DNA from: Oscillospiraceae bacterium
GTDB lineage: Bacteria > Bacillota > Clostridia > Oscillospirales > Oscillospiraceae
Direction of reading: 5' to 3'
Assembly: GCA_020025295.1 (NCBI GenBank)
Contig: JAHHSJ010000020.1
Location: forward strand, 1-31,096
Length of the DNA: 31,096 nucleotides
The notes under the pieces are model-generated. The model searched no databases. It was not told where the DNA came from and saw nothing but the letters and a program-made list of their open reading frames with translations. Shown here in pieces: positions 30,418-31,096 of the stretch. Every line of letters starts with the position of its first letter. The first letter of the stretch is position 1. Made by a program: the position numbers and the translations under genes.

Positions 30418-31096
30418 ATGAACAAAATCGGGCAATACAGCTACCATCTGCCCCATACTCCCTCCATTCTGTCCTACGCCAGCACCGCTGGCAAAAAAGA
30501 AGGCGAAGGTCCCTGCGGCACATGGTTCGATCTGGTGGTGTCGGACACCAAAATGGGGCAGCGCACTTGGGAAAAAGGAGAATCCTCGTTCCAGAAAACC
30601 ACATTGCGGCAGGCACTGAAAAAAGCGGAGCTATCTCCGGCTGAACTGGACCTGCTTCTGGCCGGAGACCTCCTAAACCAGTGCACCAGCAGCAACTATG
30701 CCGCCCGGGATCTGGGCATTCCCTTTTTCGGCTTATACGGTGCCTGTTCCACAATGGCAGAATCCTTAGCGCTTGCTGCAATGCTGACGGACGGCGGGTA
30801 CGGCAACCACATTGCAGCAATGACCTCCTCCCACTTCTGTACCGCAGAGCGGCAGTACCGTATGCCGCTGGAGTATGGCTCCCAACGCACTCCCACAGCC
30901 CAGTGGACCACCACCGGCTGCGGCGCGGTCATTTTATCTCCAACCGGGAGCGGCCCCTATATTACCCATATCACCACAGGATGTATTCAAGATTGGGGCA
31001 TCAAGGATCCGGCTAATATGGGCGCTGCCATGGCTCCGGCTGCCTACGCAACTCTCAGGCATCATTTTCAGGACACCGGACGCACCCCTGAGGATT
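30418..31096 (+). CDS. spoVAD: Stage V sporulation protein AD (3' end cut by window)
   Basis: SpoVAD is part of the SpoVA channel that moves dipicolinic acid into the spore and releases it in germination; SpoVAD itself has a thiolase-like fold and binds dipicolinate. The visible 226 residues open MNKIGQYSYHLPHTPSIL and contain the family block GLYGACSTMAESLALAAML, then MTSSHFCTAERQYRMPLEYG and RTPTAQWTTTGCGAVIL, which are strongly characteristic. The frame is open to the last base, so the remaining C-terminal third lies outside. AAAGGTGG lies 9 bases before the ATG. In other spore formers spoVAC usually precedes spoVAD in one operon; here spoVAD has guaB divergent upstream and seems to start its own unit. 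Confidence 0.93.
   Translation, partial: MNKIGQYSYHLPHTPSILSYASTAGKKEGEGPCGTWFDLVVSDTKMGQRTWEKGESSFQKTTLRQALKKAELSPAELDLLLAGDLLNQCTSSNYAARDLGIPFFGLYGACSTMAESLALAAMLTDGGYGNHIAAMTSSHFCTAERQYRMPLEYGSQRTPTAQWTTTGCGAVILSPTGSGPYITHITTGCIQDWGIKDPANMGAAMAPAAYATLRHHFQDTGRTPED

Overview
The window looks like a stretch of chromosome from an endospore-forming, fermentative anaerobe of the Clostridia, most likely an Oscillospiraceae/Ruminococcaceae-type gut bacterium. The reasons are a sporulation set that includes SipL (a Clostridia-type SpoIVA partner), a pyrophosphate-type phosphofructokinase, a bifunctional AdhE, and moderate GC with AT-rich intergenic regions. It is mostly core genome; no prophage, insertion sequence, CRISPR array, rRNA or tRNA was seen.

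Left part (1-4768, + strand): the 3' part of rsgA, then thiN, a 48-residue membrane microprotein, a 23-residue spoVM, sipL and spoIVA. SpoVM, SipL and SpoIVA are the basement layer of the spore coat, and here their genes lie side by side. A sigma-E-like promoter precedes sipL. The two smallest genes were identified by reading the DNA directly.

Middle part (5031-15931): a class I aminotransferase with a good sigma-A promoter and an inverted repeat over its -35; an AI-2E-family membrane protein; a short AT-rich accessory patch with a DUF3795 protein and an ORF remnant; PPi-type phosphofructokinase and class II aldolase as a divergent pair with interleaved promoters; a lone ArsR/CadC-type metal sensor; and a leftward block ung, cwlD, radA and a Xer-type recombinase. 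A HAD phosphatase diverges from ung.

Glycan locus (22146 down to 15932, - strand): one promoter, then an ABC-2 permease with an unusual extracytoplasmic N-terminal domain, its ATPase with an extra C-terminal domain, a two-domain GT2 glycosyltransferase, a polyprenyl-phosphate sugar-1-phosphate transferase and a GT4 glycosyltransferase, closed by a two-way terminator. Together these would start a glycan on the lipid carrier, extend it and export it.

Right part (22307-31096): a CpXC zinc-ribbon protein with pcrA helicase; adhE with two Rex-like operators, one lying on its promoter; a divergent-type IMP dehydrogenase; and, running off the window end, the start of spoVAD behind a sigma-G-like promoter. 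Promoter and operator calls come from reading consensus matches by eye and are weaker than the gene calls.
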